NCBI GenBank assembly: GCA_012295275.1
Contig: CM022677.1
Span: forward strand, 25,656,768-25,681,767
DNA: 25,000 nt
Direction of reading: 5' to 3'
Source of the DNA: Chrysomallon squamiferum
Lineage: Eukaryota > Mollusca > Gastropoda > Neomphalida > Peltospiridae
Position 1 is the first letter of the stretch, and every line of letters begins with the position of its first letter. Below the pieces are notes generated by a model. The model worked only from the letters and a program-made list of their open reading frames with translations, was not told the DNA's origin and did no database searches. Of this stretch, positions 17,125-25,000 are shown in pieces. The translations under genes were made by a program, and so were the position numbers.

Positions 17125-17434
17125 TAAATAAATAAATAAAAATAATAAAATAAAATACTACTTCGTTTTCGTTGGCTTTCTCCATCTGTTTTCACCCCCA
17201 CCCGCCCGCCATCTTGACATTTTCTTTTTAATTTTGACTCAAGAGTCAACAATTTAAAAAAAATAATAATAATAATAAAATAAATAAATAATAGATACAC
17301 CGCATGATCTAAAATGAAAATAAAAAACAAAACAAATATATCATAAACTTAATACCATTAATTGAATCGACGTTTGAGGATTCGAGAACAAGGACTAAAA
17401 TAAACGACGAAACGATATACGTGAACATGGCCAT
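15077..17434 (-). CDS. Gene 2: small secreted protein with one Ig-like domain
   Basis: Model: complement join of 17434-17356, 16657-16301, 15600-15568 and 15141-15077. That is 534 nt, 177 residues plus stop, with all internal junctions in phase 1. Residues 1-26 form a signal peptide. Residues 27-145 form an Ig-like domain with the B-strand Cys (FKLIC, C49) and the F-strand signature DDTGQFTC (C128). A second Cys pair inside the domain (C82, C97) frames a YYLHC motif. KSYKLTI (109-115) precedes the F strand. Similar single or tandem Ig domains with this Cys arrangement occur in many gastropod secreted and membrane proteins, including relatives of FREP Ig domains; this is recalled, not searched. 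No lectin or fibrinogen domain is visible downstream. The C-terminus (NPSAARSG to LFYFTR) is short and mildly hydrophobic; weak GPI attachment is possible. Function unknown; recognition or adhesion is a guess. Confidence 0.65.
15230..15490. repeat. ACT, TTTA, GAT and AAT arrays in gene 2 intron
   Basis: ACT triplets (15232-15275), TTTA (15283-15312), then (GAT)n(AAT)n (15403-15464). The long open frame of Ile codons on the minus strand is an artefact. Confidence 0.85.
15568..15600 (-). CDS. Gene 2, 33-nt microexon
   Basis: On the minus strand TTTAAATTTCAG precedes CTGTACCAGTC and the exon ends GAAGTG|GTAAAT. It fits phase 1 to phase 1 and encodes (T)VPVNPSAARS. It sits as the only non-repetitive, GC-richer island between the Ig exon and the next candidate exon. 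Its skipping would keep the frame. Confidence 0.55.
15775..16290. repeat. ATT array block in gene 2 intron
   Basis: About 500 bases of ATT-rich sequence with near-perfect cores at 16014-16066 and 16229-16285. The second reaches to within 15 bases of the donor of the Ig exon. Confidence 0.9.
16301..16657 (-). CDS. Gene 2, Ig-domain exon
   Basis: The acceptor is a pyrimidine tract CCTTTTCATTTCTTCGAG and the donor is CAGA|GTAAG. The 357-nt exon holds the whole Ig domain, flanked by phase-1 introns as is usual for Ig exons. The open frame extends upstream through an intronic ATT repeat (coding-like poly-Tyr), which is not part of the protein because a proper acceptor precedes LKVVLIG. Confidence 0.85.
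16680..17350. repeat. AAT/AAAT arrays in the first intron of gene 2
   Basis: AAT arrays at 16682-16710 and 17079-17120 with AAAT and poly-A around them, and a small GC-richer patch (17160-17225) with no consistent exon phase. The remainder is AT-rich. Confidence 0.8.
17356..17434 (-). CDS. Gene 2, first coding exon (signal peptide)
   Basis: On the minus strand ATGGCCATG starts a frame reading MAMFTYIVSSFILVLVLESS, a typical signal peptide with a hydrophobic core, followed by NVDSIN and the donor G|GTATTA. The first ATG is preferred because it has G at +4; the second, two codons on, would serve equally. The exon leaves after one base, which fits the phase of the Ig exon (G + AA = Glu). Confidence 0.65.
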
Positions 17435-17464
17435 TTATGTGAAGATCAGACTGCGTTTGAAAAA

Positions 17465-17514
17465 GGAATTACGTCACGCCACGTCACTAACCAGCTATGG
17501 TAAGGAATGCAAAT
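17465..17514 (-). promoter_or_regulatory. Candidate promoter/5'UTR elements of gene 2
   Basis: Just upstream of the start codon are two ACGTCAC half-CRE sites spaced by three bases (17471-17477 and 17481-17487) and a perfect octamer ATGCAAAT (17507-17514). CRE half-sites are read by bZIP factors and the octamer by POU factors. Their grouping in the only GC-richer stretch upstream of the gene suggests a promoter; the transcription start cannot be seen. Confidence 0.35.
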
Positions 17515-18005
17515 GTTATCTGTGGACGAATGCAGGTGGGATGAGTATGATTGGAGCTTTTCCATGACAGATCAATCGCCATAATTTTTAAATGCGTAAA
17601 CTTAGAATGCGATTTAAGAATGTTACGAACTGTCTATATAAAATAATATAATTAAATAAAATAAATACTGATAATGTTGCCATTACATAGTCATTACATA
17701 TACTATACGTACGTTATTACATATAGAAACACTGCCGACATATGTAGGTTGATACATTTAAAACGCACATATCACGTTTTATGTGTGTGTGTGTGTGTGT
17801 GTGTTATGCCACACTAGTGTGTTAAAAGGACGTAACAAATATAGTCATAGAGCTATAAATATACGGGACATATTTATAAGCCTTGTCTTAGGATAAAAGC
17901 AGCAATAAAGTTAAGTAATATATATTTTGGCAGTTTATATTTTCAATATTGTTATTATTACTTTTTAAAATCGTTTCCTAAAATTGATGATATAACTAAA
18001 CAATA

Positions 18006-18036
<31 letters not shown>

Positions 18037-18090
18037 TATGAAATGACGTGTCTGTGTATGCATGTGATCAGAAAAAACAAAACAAAGCAG
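17515..18090. other. Sequence between gene 2 and the end of gene 3
   Basis: AT-rich with a GT array (17782-17803) and poly-T (18008-18033). No exon seen. It probably includes the upstream regulatory region of gene 2. Confidence 0.4.
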
Positions 18091-18107
18091 AATCAAGTAT
18101 GAAAGTA

Positions 18108-18113
18108 TTTATT
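18108..18113 (-). terminator. Candidate polyadenylation signal of gene 3 (distal)
   Basis: Minus strand GATGAAATAAATACTTTC is followed about 30-45 bases later by GCTTTGTTTTGTTTTTTCTG, a strong T/GT-rich downstream element. This makes it the better-formed of the two candidate sites. Confidence 0.35.
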
Positions 18114-18473
18114 TCATCATTTTGTAAAAAAAAAAAAAAAAAAAAAAAAATCTCAAAATTTACTGTTATAAAATATATTATGTACAAAAGTATAATTTTA
18201 TTAAAAATTATTTAGAAATATGTACAAAGTAACATAAGGACTACACTGAAATTTGAAATACTAAAAACACAGGTGTTAAATGAAGGTGAGAATGTACAGA
18301 ACTCTAAATCAGTTATAAATATATGTACATACCAAATAAAATTGATTTTATAAAACACACACACGCACGCACGCACACACTATTTGCCAGCAGTGGATTT
18401 TTTAAAATTTATTTTTCTGTTGTACTCACACACGCACACGTACGCATACACACAAAACAGAAAGAAATATTAT

Positions 18474-18503
18474 ACTCTCTCTCTCTCTCTTTCCTCTCTC
18501 CCT

Positions 18504-18542
<39 letters not shown>

Positions 18543-18543
18543 C

Positions 18544-18570
<27 letters not shown>
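18474..18570. repeat. (CT)n microsatellite, interrupted
   Basis: CT array interrupted by CCCTCCCTCCC and CCCC. Confidence 0.95.
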
Positions 18571-18574
<4 letters not shown>

Positions 18575-18744
18575 CTAACCTACTACAATCTTATTTACAT
18601 AATTATTTTATTTCTCACAATCATATATATATATATATATTTATTTGGGGGGGGGATATCCAAGGCAACAGTATCGCTGAGTTACAAATAAAAATGTGCA
18701 TTAACAGATTGCAATGAGACAAGGACATTAATAACCACTCAGTC

Positions 18745-18750
18745 TTTATT
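18745..18750 (-). terminator. Candidate polyadenylation signal of gene 3 (proximal)
   Basis: AATAAA on the minus strand, about 1 kb after the stop of gene 3. Confidence 0.3.
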
Positions 18751-19310
18751 GACTTTTTTTTTACGATGATTATTTGTGTCGTCAGTTATGGAAACGATGC
18801 CACAGCAGATTGCAATAAGATCATGATGATAAAAATTATAATAAAAATAATAATGATGATGATGATGATGATAATAACAATAATCATAATACACTGTAGT
18901 AACTATGGAACTCAATGCCCATTTCGTGCTTTAGATACAATTCTAGACTTGTCTGCAACAGTTCATTTTAACGTCTGACTACGACACTAATGTTTCTAAT
19001 AATTCCATTCTAGCTGAAGTGAATTTTTTTTTTAAAAATTACTTCTATTGATAGCTGGCGGGCCCTAGAAATAAATTTCTTTCATCGTCACTTCGGTTAC
19101 CTCTTGCACTAATCATAATTTATCAAAACTGAATCATCTAAACAGGTAATTAGACAGCTAATAGATAATGACAGATGTCAAACTGATAACAACACCTGAG
19201 ACAAGAGAAAACGGACTTTTGATATACAACAACAAAAACAAACAAAATAAAACAACAACAACAACAAAACAAAACATTTAAAATGATAATTAAACAGTCA
19301 GAAATGAGTA

Positions 19311-19730
19311 TATTAAAATATTGGAATGCATATGAAATCAGGAATGCATATAAATTGTTATTATAATCTTTGATTAAAAAAAAAAAAAAAGATAAAAAGA
19401 AAAATGAACATTCACAAATGAATTAATTAAAATTTTGGAATGTCAGTGAAGTGATGAATGCATAAAAATTATTTAAAAAACAAATTTAGACAGAAAAATG
19501 AAAAAAAAAATGTTGTAATGCAGATGATGTCAGTAATAAATAACAATTCAGACACACACTGAAAAATACATCATCATGGAATTGCGTTTTGATATCAACA
19601 GTAATAATTAAACACTGAAAAAAGATTAAAAAAAAAAATAATAATAATAATAATAAGAAGAAGAAAATAAATAAATGAATAAATAAAAATATTGGTATGT
19701 GTATGAGAACGGGAACATATAAAATAAAAA
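19311..19730. repeat. Degenerate ATTGGAATGCATATGA repeat
   Basis: Four diverged copies near 19317, 19432, 19512 and 19690, each after an A-rich stretch, with GAATGCATA partly repeated within the unit. Confidence 0.45.
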
Positions 19731-19751
19731 TTAAACGTTTTGTTGCCTACA

Positions 19752-19957
19752 TCAAACCGGTGTCAAGAAATGATTTAAAAACAAAGAAATGATGTAGACA
19801 GAAAGGGAAACAACTCTAACTGCAGAAGATGAAACTTCGCGAACCAGATCTTCAGATATGAAGAGATAATTGTCGACGATGTGCACGACCCCGTTTGTAG
19901 CACCAAGGTCAGTGTGCAGAATGCGAGCGCGAATGTTTCTGAACATCAGTTCTTGAT
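19752..19957 (-). CDS. Gene 3, last exon: end of FAS1 domain and GPI-type tail
   Basis: The acceptor is AACATTCACAG-like (ATGTTCACAG on the minus strand). The frame reads QELMFRNIRARILHTDLGA, then the conserved TNGVVHIVDNYLF. It continues through ISEDLVREVSSSA into a hydrophobic tail and stops with TGA at 19754-19752. No good donor occurs between the domain end and the stop, so this is taken as the terminal exon. Confidence 0.85.
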
Positions 19958-22036
19958 CTGTGAACATAACAAACGTAAGTACCTAAATGTTGTTAAACAA
20001 AACGTTTTCAACTGAAATGTCATGAATTAAAATACATAAAAATAACGTTTTCAACGAGAGGTACTTTAATTGAAATAATTTAAGAATAAAATTATCACCG
20101 AAAAGTCTTTAATTGAATTAATTAAAAATGAAATTATCACCGAAAAGTCTTTAATTAGAACAATTAAAAATAAAATTTTCAAAAAACAATTAAAAATAAA
20201 ATTTTCAACGAAAAGTCTTTAATTAAAATAGGTAAAAATAAAATTATCAATTAAAATACATACTAATAAAATTATGAGTTAAAAATGGTTAATTTTAATA
20301 TTTTACAATTATAATTTTCTCTAAGAAGCAATTATGATTTTCAGTTAAAAAACTTAAAATATTAATATGTTTTTTTTTTTTTTTTTAAAGTCATTGTTTA
20401 AAATATTTTACAAAATATTTTTGGCAAAAAAACAAATCTAAACTTAAATGTTTTTGCTGTAAACCATTATCATAAAAGATTTAAAATGAAATTTTCAGTT
20501 AAAAACTGTTAATTAAAATAGTCTTAAATTAAAATTTTCATTAAAAGGTGTTTAATTTCAGCATACATAAAATTCAATTTTAACTGAAAGTCATAAATTA
20601 ACATATTAAAAAATGATCATTAAAATATTCAAATATTTGTAAACTGAAATTTTAATTACCAAGTAGTAATAAAATATTTAAAACTAATAGGTAATTTAAA
20701 ATATCTTCAAACACTACAATCAATTTTTATTTAAATATCTAATTTTATTAAAATATTTGTTTTTATTTAAAATATCTTCAAATTAAATGACAACAATCAA
20801 ATTTTATTAAAAATATTAGTTTTTATTTAAAATATCAACTTAAACCAGTACTTAACTGTTTTTATTTAAATATTTGTTTTCATTTAAAATGTCTTCAAAT
20901 CAAATGACTATGTTTTATTTAAATATTTGTTTTTATTTAGAACATCTTCAAATCAAACCAACCATTTCGATTTAAATATCTATTTTTATTTAAAATATCA
21001 ACTAATTAAAAGACTACTTTCTATTTTTATTTAAATATTTGTCTTTATTAAAAATATCTTCAAATGAAAACTGTAAAATGAAATTTTATTAAAATATTTG
21101 TTTTTCAACTTACAACTGTCTGTGATGACGTTGATTTGAATCTGGTCACCTGTGTCACTGATGAAGTAACGATAACCACGTGACAACTGATCTATGTAAA
21201 TCTTCTGATTCCTTATCAACATCCGTCGCAACACCTTTAGTAAATCGATAAATAAACAGATAGATCAATAAGTAAATGAATTGTACATAAACATAAAACA
21301 AAGAAATAATGTGATTGTTTGTTTTTTTCAATTTAAAGAATTATTTATAGCTTACTACTGCAACTGCAGCTTCTACTACTACTTCTACTACTACTACTAC
21401 TACTACTAAAATTACAAATATTAATATTATTACATCTACCACTAATATTAATACTGTTTATTATTATTATTACTATTATTATTATTATTATTGTTTTATT
21501 CTTACTAGTATAATATTATTACTATTTTTATTATTCTTATTATTACTACTACTACTACTAACATTGTGATTATTATCATTACTACAGTTACCTTTACCAT
21601 CACCCTTATCCTTATCCTTATTCTTATTCTTCTTATTATTACTGACATTAAATATTATTATTACTATTGTAATTACTTATTAAAAAAAAAAAAATAAAAT
21701 AAATAAATAAAACTCACATATCTTAACCGGTTTTTATCTTCAAATAACTTCTGTCCTTCCATGGTCTGCTGAAAGTAGTCAGTAGTCGTTCCGTTGGGCA
21801 CGAAGATGGTGAAGTTGCACAACTCCCCACTCTCCCCACACCCTCCTCTGATCAGCTCACTGGAGCTGCTGCTGCTGCTGCTGCTGCTGTTGTTGTTGGC
21901 ATATTCGATGTTGCGGCGGGGGTCGTTGCTGTCGCATGGCGGCGGTAGTTGATGCTGAATGCGCACGTCGGCGAGGTATTCGTGTAGGCCAACGGTTCTT
22001 AGGATGTAGAAAGTTTTTCTGTAGAGAGAGATTAAA

Positions 22037-22091
<55 letters not shown>

Positions 22092-22180
22092 CAGAGAAAA
22101 ATTAAAAATAATAAAAATAATAATAATAACAATAATAATAATAACTAATAATCATAATCATAATCATAATAATAATAATC

Positions 22181-22230
<50 letters not shown>

Positions 22231-24085
22231 ACATAGAAACAAATCATTAAATATAAGAGATTATATTTCAATTTTTTTTTTTTTATTATTAAGAGTTAAT
22301 AATGTATGTATTTGATTTTTTCTTCTTAAACTGAAATTGTTTTATCTATCTCTCTATCTGTCTGTCTGTCTTTATGTGTCTCTGTCTATATCTGTCAGTC
22401 TGACTATGTTTAAAGCTACCCATCTTGCCTATCTATCTACCTATTTATCTGTCTATTTATATATATTATTTGTCTGTCATATATAGATATAGAAAACAAT
22501 ATGATAGCTAGACAGACAGATTATATAATATATATATATAAATATATATTTATATATATATATAAATATAAAACTTGTTTTTAGCCAGTATACAAATATT
22601 TAAATACGTACTTCTTTTACTGTAGAGAAAAGTATACTGATAAATTACTTAAACAGAGAAATACATTCTAGAATCTGTTTACACAGAGAAGTCATTAAGA
22701 GATAATGTTTATCGTAAACTGGTTGTAACTTTGTATGTAGAGGTTTAAATAACAAGACACGTTTTTTGCTATTTATATAAACATCTGTGTGACCTGTGTG
22801 TGATATGTGTGTGATATGTGTGTGATTGTGTGATTTGTGTGTGATTTGTGTGTGATCTGTGTGTGATTTGTGTGTGATTCGAGCGACACTCACATCAGCC
22901 AGTCTTCACAGTTGATAATCCCTGGGACGTCCCTGTACGGAATCCCGAAAATCCCATCCACCAGATGTACGTAACCGTTGGTTACGCCCACGTCTGGACG
23001 AATCACCTTAGTTTTAACATAGCCTCCTTCAGCCCAAGTCTCTGAAAAATAATAACAATGATGATGATGATATAATAATGATAATAATAATAATAATAAT
23101 ACTACTACTAATAATAATAATAAATGTAATGAATTACTTCTGCAACTATTACTATTTCGATTGCTATTAATCCTCCTAATGCTGCTACTGTTACTATTAT
23201 CATCACTACTTCTATTACTATTTATCCTACTAATACTACTAGTACTACTACTACTGACACTATTACTATTACTACTACTATTACCACCATCACTACTTCT
23301 ATTACTATTAATCCATCTAATGCTGCTACTACTACTACTACTACTACTACAACTACTACCACTACTTCTATTACTATTAATCCTTCTAATGCTAGTACTG
23401 CTATTACCACCATCACTACTTCTATTATTATTAATCCCTGCTAATGCTAGTAATGCTATTACCACCATCACTACTTCTATTATTATTAATCCCTGCTAAC
23501 TGTCAACTTACTCACTACTCACGAAGACTCAAACTCACCGTTTCCCTGGTTGTACACTTTGATCCTCCACTCGTTGTACTGTGAGCGAGGAATCTGCTTC
23601 GACTGGTATCCACCATTGACTGACGTCAGCGTGAACACGTTGCCTGCCTGCAACAGGTGCAGCTCGAACACCTGCAACAACAGCAGCATTGTTAGTGACA
23701 ACTTCACACATAGACATAGTGACAACTTCACAGACATCGTTAGTAGGAACTATACAGATGTTACTGACAACTTCACAGATATTGTTAGTGACAACTACAC
23801 TGACGTTAGTGACAACTTCACAGTCATTGATAGTAGCAACTACATGGATGTCGTTAGTGACAAATAAACAATTATGTAAATGCAGTACTGAGAACATACA
23901 AACAAAACAATTTAAATAACACACACAGATATATATAGATACATATAATTATACATACATATATATATCTCTCTTTATCTATGAAGTATTTATTTATATA
24001 TATATATAAAAAATAAATACTTCGTAGATAAAGAGATAGATACATCAATAAGTATATAGATGTGTGTGTGTGTGTGTTTTTATTT

Positions 24086-24175
<90 letters not shown>

Positions 24176-24479
24176 TTTTATACCATTGACTGGCTATTAA
24201 CGTATATCTGAGTATCAGTTATTATTTACGTTATGACAATTTAACTTTTTCTGTGAGAACACTACGGTTGCTATAACTACTTCTAATAACACAACGAGTC
24301 AGTCAGGTAAGCGACTCACCTTGTTAATGAGGCCCTGGTCGTTATCAATGTCCACACCTGGAAGGTAACGAAGTTTATCGAATGCCGAGTTGATGGGTAC
24401 AAAGACTGTGACTCCATTTGGTTGGACGAGAAAGTTTTGTAAGTCTTTTCTTCCATGGTGTGTCAACAGCTCAAACTTT
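19752..24479 (-). CDS. Gene 3: fasciclin-I-like (FAS1-domain) adhesion protein, C-terminal 355 residues
   Basis: Model: complement join of 24479-24320, 23671-23539, 23041-22894, 22018-21718, 21234-21114 and 19957-19752. All six acceptors and five donors are consensus and all phases agree. The first visible FAS1 domain (residues 1 to about 131) has the H1 motif GVTVFVPINSAFDKL and the H2-type end VGVTNGYVHLVDGIF. The second (about 142-320) has CNFTIFVPN and DLGATNGVVHIVDNYLF. A Ser run lies inside the second domain. After the domain come VSSSA (329-333) and a hydrophobic tail (VVSLSVYIISLFLNHFL), as in GPI-anchored proteins. Known: insect Fasciclin I carries four FAS1 domains and a GPI anchor and mediates homophilic adhesion. 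Inferred: an orthologue or close relative; the upstream FAS1 domains and signal peptide would lie past base 25000. Confidence 0.85.
20000..20640. repeat. 42-bp satellite-like repeat in gene 3 intron
   Basis: Clearest copies start ATTATCACCGAAAAGTCTTT at 20091 and 20133, and ATTTTCAACGAAAAGTCTTT near 20201, with period 42. Shortened or decayed copies occur on both sides. Confidence 0.75.
20690..21090. repeat. TTTATTTAAAATATCTTCAAAT repeat in gene 3 intron
   Basis: Five to six copies of a unit of about 75-85 bp containing AATATTTGTTTTTATTT and AAAATATCTTCAAAT(C)AAATGAC. The last copy ends close to the donor at 21113. Confidence 0.75.
21114..21234 (-). CDS. Gene 3, exon: middle of last FAS1 domain
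   Basis: The acceptor is TTTACTAAAG and the donor is AGT|T then GTAAG. The 121 nt encode VLRRMLIRNQKIYIDQL and YRYFISDTGDQIQINVITDS, the strand-rich core after H1. Phase in is 0 and out is 1, and both match the neighbours. Confidence 0.87.
21370..21680. repeat. ACT/ATT trinucleotide block in gene 3 intron
   Basis: ACT triplets (21376-21408 and 21544-21560) and ATT triplets (21460-21492) fill the intron between the two exons. Confidence 0.85.
21718..22018 (-). CDS. Gene 3, exon: start of last FAS1 domain with serine run
   Basis: The acceptor is a CT-rich tract ending CTACAG and the donor is AGATAT|GTGAGT. The 301 nt encode KTFYILRTVGLHEYLADVRI, an Asn3-Ser10 run from an AAC/AGC repeat, two cysteines and NFTIFVPN, the H1 motif. 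The region between the first helix and H1 is about 60 residues longer than in ordinary FAS1 domains. Confidence 0.88.
22036..22235. repeat. AAT/GAT/ATC trinucleotide block in gene 3 intron
   Basis: AAT runs with TGATAA hexamer units (22050-22080) and CATAAT units (22150-22190). Confidence 0.9.
22789..22878. repeat. GTGTGTGATTT minisatellite next to a splice donor
   Basis: Eight to nine tandem units of 10-11 bp (GTGTGTGAT plus TT, AT or CT). The array ends about 15 bases from the donor of the exon 23041-22894. Confidence 0.85.
22894..23041 (-). CDS. Gene 3, exon: end of first visible FAS1 domain
   Basis: The acceptor is ATTATTTTTCAG and the donor is TGAT|GTGAGT. The 148 nt encode VGVTNGYVHLVDGIF, the conserved NG-x-VH-x-(V/I)D end of FAS1 domains, then the linker GIPYRDVPGIINCEDW that starts the next domain. 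Confidence 0.9.
23150..23500. repeat. Higher-order ACT repeat in gene 3 intron
   Basis: Units carrying ATCACTACTTCTATTACTAT then TAATCC and CTAATGCT recur near 23200, 23287, 23361, 23411 and 23465, spaced about 50-85 bases, separated by ACT triplets. Confidence 0.8.
23539..23671 (-). CDS. Gene 3, exon: middle of first visible FAS1 domain
   Basis: The acceptor is GTTGTTGCAG and the donor is AACG|GTGAGT. The 133 nt read in phase 0 to a single leftover base. It encodes VFELHLLQAGNVFTL and SVNGGYQSK, the region corresponding to the conserved hydrophobic strand after H1 in FAS1 domains. Confidence 0.88.
23685..23866. repeat. GTTAGTGACAACTTCACAGA minisatellite in gene 3 intron
   Basis: About eight tandem units of 21-27 bp, beginning about 15 bases from the acceptor of the exon 23671-23539. 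It keeps frames open on both strands. Confidence 0.85.
23965..24041. repeat. Near-perfect palindrome
   Basis: The left arm TCTTTATCTATGAAGTATTT is mirrored by AAATACTTCGTAGATAAAGA with a TA-rich centre near 24003. The arms are about 30 bases with one or two mismatches. Confidence 0.85.
24091..24172. repeat. (GA)n microsatellite
   Basis: An uninterrupted GA array of about 82 bases, preceded by a GT run (24060-24077). Confidence 0.95.
24320..24479 (-). CDS. Gene 3, exon with FAS1 H1 motif
   Basis: The acceptor is GAATTCTTGCAG and the donor is AACAAG|GTGAGT. The 160 nt complete a codon with one base and leave in phase 0. It encodes KFELLTHHGRKDLQNFLV, then the FAS1 H1 motif. It starts inside a FAS1 domain, so at least one exon precedes it outside the window. 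Confidence 0.9.
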
Positions 24480-25000
24480 CTGCAAGAATTCGTTAAACTT
24501 TTTATTGTTTTAAAATATTAAAATCAGATCGGCGAGGTGTTTTTGGAAAAAAAATTGTAAATTTTTATTTTATTTTATTTTATTTTATTTTATTTTATTG
24601 TTTTGTTTGTTTGTTTGTTTGTCTTTATTTCTGTTTTTTTTTTTTTTTTATCATTTTATTTTATTTCATTTTATTTATTTGTTTGTTCATGTCTTTATTT
24701 CTGTTATTTTATGTGTTTATTTGTTTAATTATTTATTTATTTATTTATTTATTCATTCATTCATTCATTCATTCATTAATTTATTTAACTAATTAATTTA
24801 TCTATCTATCTATTTACTTGTTTGTTCATTTACTTATTTATTTCTTACTTATTTTCTTAGTTTTCTTATTAATGCTATTATTACAGTTGTGTATTACGAA
24901 AATTGTGATTTTGTTGTTATTGTTACTATTAAAAACAATAATTATCATTATTGTTATTAGTTATTATTAAATAACATTTTATTTTTCACTGATCTTGTAA
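24480..25000. other. Gene 3 intron at window end, TTTTA and TTTA/ATTC repeats
   Basis: TTTTA pentamers (24565-24599), TTTG (24603-24621), and TTTA with ATTC tetramers (24725-24785). No exon is recognised up to base 25000. Confidence 0.8.

Larger units (their letters stand above)
18090..19751 (-). other. Gene 3 3' untranslated region (extent uncertain)
   Basis: Non-coding AT-rich sequence follows the stop. Two minus-strand AATAAA signals are plausible: 18750-18745 (about 1.0 kb) and 18113-18108 (about 1.65 kb), the latter followed by a long T-rich stretch. The region holds a degenerate repeat (19311-19730), AAT runs and the CT array at 18476-18570. Confidence 0.35.

Noticed and set aside
22490-22570. 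TA-rich inverted sequence near 22530
   Set aside because: Symmetry is explained by alternating TA and AT tracts, unlike the two inverted repeats reported.
23535-23924. Minus-strand open frame of 129 codons overlapping a gene 3 exon
   Set aside because: It reads the intronic minisatellite and then the exon in the wrong frame; the FAS1 frame is fixed by conserved motifs and phases.

Overview
The window is metazoan nuclear DNA, most likely from a lophotrochozoan and probably a mollusc. It is AT-rich and intron-rich with GT-AG introns. It is crowded with microsatellites (long GA/CT, AAT/ATT and ACT/AGT arrays) and minisatellites. Coding sequence is confined to short GC-richer islands with consensus splice sites. 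There is no bacterial gene organisation, no operon, no rRNA or tRNA that I could recognise, and no CRISPR array. The mollusc assignment is an inference from the overall texture and from an Ig domain resembling families common in gastropods.

Three protein-coding genes can be supported. Gene 1 (+ strand, 3' part only) has coding exons at 4545-4601 (probable), 6131-6320, 7190-7368 and 7786-10545, with all phases compatible. It encodes the last transmembrane segments of a tetraspan protein and a tail of about 900 residues rich in PY motifs and tyrosine motifs. The closest family I can suggest is FAM189/ENTREP. The annotated stop at 10545 probably reflects a one-base loss in a G7 tract, because coding-like sequence continues in another frame to a stop at 10679. 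The 3'UTR runs to a polyadenylation signal near 12217.

Gene 2 (- strand, apparently complete) has a signal-peptide exon 17434-17356, an Ig-domain exon 16657-16301, a 33-nt microexon 15600-15568 and a probable last exon 15141-15077. It encodes a secreted single-Ig protein of about 177 residues and lies tail-to-tail with gene 1.

Gene 3 (- strand, 3' part only) has exons 24479-24320, 23671-23539, 23041-22894, 22018-21718, 21234-21114 and 19957-19752. It encodes the last two FAS1 domains of a fasciclin-I-like adhesion protein with a C-terminal tail typical of GPI anchoring. Its first exons lie beyond base 25000. It is head-to-tail with gene 2.

Region by region: 1-4500 is repeat-rich and has no exon I can support. 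4545-12240 is gene 1. 12240-14970 is intergenic and holds a notable 68-bp-arm inverted repeat. 14970-17434 is gene 2. 17435-18100 is intergenic or promoter sequence. 18100-25000 is gene 3, whose introns are filled with satellite-like repeats. All three products would act at the cell surface or in the secretory/endosomal system. There is no evidence that they work together beyond being neighbours.
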